A stretch of 6,066 nucleotides of DNA from positions 1 to 6,066 of the forward strand of contig JALXFI010000203.1 of the NCBI GenBank assembly GCA_027069035.1, read 5' to 3'. The translations under genes and the position numbers were made by a program. This document shows, one piece after another, positions 4,954 to 6,066 of the stretch (positions are counted from its first letter, which is position 1; every line of letters starts with the position of its first letter). A model generated the notes under the pieces. The model searched no databases. It worked only from the letters and a program-made list of their open reading frames with translations, and was not told the origin of the DNA. Origin of the DNA: a bacterium. GTDB lineage: Bacteria; Desulfobacterota; GWC2-55-46; S146-80; JALXFI01.

Positions 4954-4982
4954 TTTACAGTTTTAACAATGAGTATTATAGA
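4954..4982 (+). promoter_or_regulatory. Candidate sigma-70-type promoter for ilvD
   Basis: TTTACA (4954-4959, five of six consensus bases) and TATAGA (4977-4982, four of six) are separated by exactly 17 nt. The expected transcription start, about seven bases after the -10, falls on or next to the GTG start of ilvD at 4989, which would make the mRNA leaderless. No attenuator-like leader peptide fits in the 58-bp gap. Confidence 0.45.
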
Positions 4983-4988
4983 GACATT

Positions 4989-6066
4989 GTGAGAAGTGAC
5001 AGAATAAAAAAGGGGCTTGAGCGCACGCCTCACAGGGCACTGATTTATGCTACAGGTGTGCCTAAAAAAGAGATAGGCCGTCCTTTTATCGGACTTGCAA
5101 GCAGTTTTACGGATCTTATACCCGGACATATAGGTATGAGAGAGCTTGAACGGAACATAGAAAAGGGGATACACGCGGCCGGCGGCATATCTTTTATCTT
5201 CGGCATACCAGGGATATGCGACGGCATTGCCATGGGACACAGGGGGATGCATTACTCACTGCCTTCAAGGGAGTTGATAGCCGATATGGTTGAATCTATT
5301 GCCGAGGCCCATGCCCTTGACGGCCTTGTTCTTCTTACAAACTGTGATAAGATAACGCCCGGTATGCTTATGGCTGCAGCGCGGACAGATATACCCTCTA
5401 TTGTCGTTACGGCAGGGCCGATGTTTTCAGGCAGATTTAAGGGTAAAAGGCTTTCGTTTGTGAGAGATACATTTGAGGCAATGGCAAGGTTTAAAAAAGG
5501 TGAGATCGGAGAAAAAGAACTTAATGCCTGTGAGCTTGGCGCCTGTCCCGGGCCAGGTTCATGTCAGGGACTGTATACGGCAAATACAATGAACTGTCTT
5601 ACAGAGGCGCTGGGGATGTCTCTTCCCCGTTGCGGCACTGCGCTTGCCGTGTCGTCGGAGAAGAGGCGCATTGCCTATCTTAGCGGGGAGAGAGCGGTTG
5701 AGATAGTAAAAGAGGGCATAACTCCGCGAAAGATACTTACAAAAGAGGCATTTGAAAATGCCATAAGAGTGGACCTGGCCCTTGGAGGTTCTACCAACAC
5801 CATACTCCACCTTTCTGCGATAGCAAAGAATGCAGGTGTAGCTCTCTCGCTTGAGACATTTGACAGATTGAGCAGGGAGACCCCTCATATTACTTCTTTA
5901 AGGCCGGCCGGCGAATTCTTTATGGAAGATGTTGATGCGGCGGGCGGTGTTGGGGCTGTACTCTCAAGGCTTGGCAAAATGATAAATGATAACATCACCG
6001 TATCCGGCGCTACAGTGCTTGAAAATATTAAAAATATTGATTATATAGATAGTAATGTAATTAAAC
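4989..6066 (+). CDS. ilvD: Dihydroxy-acid dehydratase, 3'-truncated by the window end
   Basis: IlvD dehydrates 2,3-dihydroxy-isovalerate and 2,3-dihydroxy-3-methylvalerate to the 2-keto acids in valine, isoleucine and leucine synthesis, using an Fe-S cluster. The first 359 residues are present of a usual 550-570. Motifs seen: MRSDRIKKGL start, PGHIGM (45-50), CDGIAMGH (77-84), SLPSREL (90-96), NCDKITPGM (118-126; Cys119 a cluster ligand, Lys121 at the conserved active-site lysine), CPGPGSCQGLYTANTMN (186-202; Cys192 a likely ligand) and the signature LALGGSTNT (263-271). Gly rather than Cys follows Pro45, as in the oxygen-sensitive E. coli-type enzymes and unlike the PCN form of [2Fe-2S] enzymes, fitting an anaerobe. 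GTG 4989 is chosen because the MRSD start matches the family; no good Shine-Dalgarno sequence precedes it. A close paralogue of the family (phosphogluconate or sugar-acid dehydratase) is less likely given the overall pattern. Confidence 0.93.
   Translation, partial: MRSDRIKKGLERTPHRALIYATGVPKKEIGRPFIGLASSFTDLIPGHIGMRELERNIEKGIHAAGGISFIFGIPGICDGIAMGHRGMHYSLPSRELIADMVESIAEAHALDGLVLLTNCDKITPGMLMAAARTDIPSIVVTAGPMFSGRFKGKRLSFVRDTFEAMARFKKGEIGEKELNACELGACPGPGSCQGLYTANTMNCLTEALGMSLPRCGTALAVSSEKRRIAYLSGERAVEIVKEGITPRKILTKEAFENAIRVDLALGGSTNTILHLSAIAKNAGVALSLETFDRLSRETPHITSLRPAGEFFMEDVDAAGGVGAVLSRLGKMINDNITVSGATVLENIKNIDYIDSNVIK

Noticed and set aside
4947..5252. Minus-strand open frames opposite the ilvD start
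   Set aside because: They are antisense to conserved IlvD residues and show no recognisable motifs.
5559..5888. Minus-strand open frame of 109 codons within ilvD
   Set aside because: Antisense to the Cys192 and LALGGSTNT signature regions of IlvD, so the sequence is explained by the + strand gene.

Overview
The window looks like a contig end from an anaerobic, probably autotrophic or acetogen-like bacterium of moderate GC. The main clue is a folD-metV-metF cluster for the methyl branch of the Wood-Ljungdahl pathway. The PGH-type dihydroxy-acid dehydratase (oxygen-sensitive in characterised enzymes), the DUF3343 protein and the YdcH/DUF465 protein fit an anaerobe such as a Nitrospirota or Desulfobacterota member. 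That taxonomic guess is inference; no rRNA or other marker is present. Every gene lies on the + strand.

Region 1 (1-2093) carries folate C1 genes. It holds folD, 5'-truncated at a fold-back inverted repeat that is most likely an assembly or amplification artefact, then metV (Cys-rich MTHFR partner) and metF (MTHFR). The three are packed as an operon: a 27-nt gap, then a 23-nt overlap. Together they would take methenyl-/methylene-tetrahydrofolate to methyl-tetrahydrofolate.

Region 2 (2094-3978) looks like an accessory islet. An intergenic stretch has promoter-like elements and a near-perfect palindrome. It is followed by a complete AAA-type ATPase with a C-terminal DUF4143/nuclease-like domain. 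A HEPN-domain gene then follows, broken by a one-base frameshift, and its 3' end runs into a short out-of-frame helix-turn-helix-like peptide that may be a scar of another gene.

Region 3 (3959-4930) holds three small genes: a DUF3343 (putative Se/S carrier-like) protein, an unrecognised 55-aa zinc-ribbon-like protein and, after an AT-rich gap of about 220 bp, a 76-aa DUF465/YdcH-like helical protein.

Region 4 (4931-6066) has a hairpin/operator-like palindrome abutting a promoter-like pair, then ilvD, which begins at a GTG and runs off the end of the window. No tRNA, rRNA, CRISPR array or intact insertion sequence was seen. The most interesting signals are the two GTG-start genes (the ATPase and ilvD) that lack a well-placed ribosome binding site, sit 6-8 bases after a -10-like box and have palindromes at the promoter, and the decayed HEPN/HTH junction. 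I found no clearly new multi-gene system.
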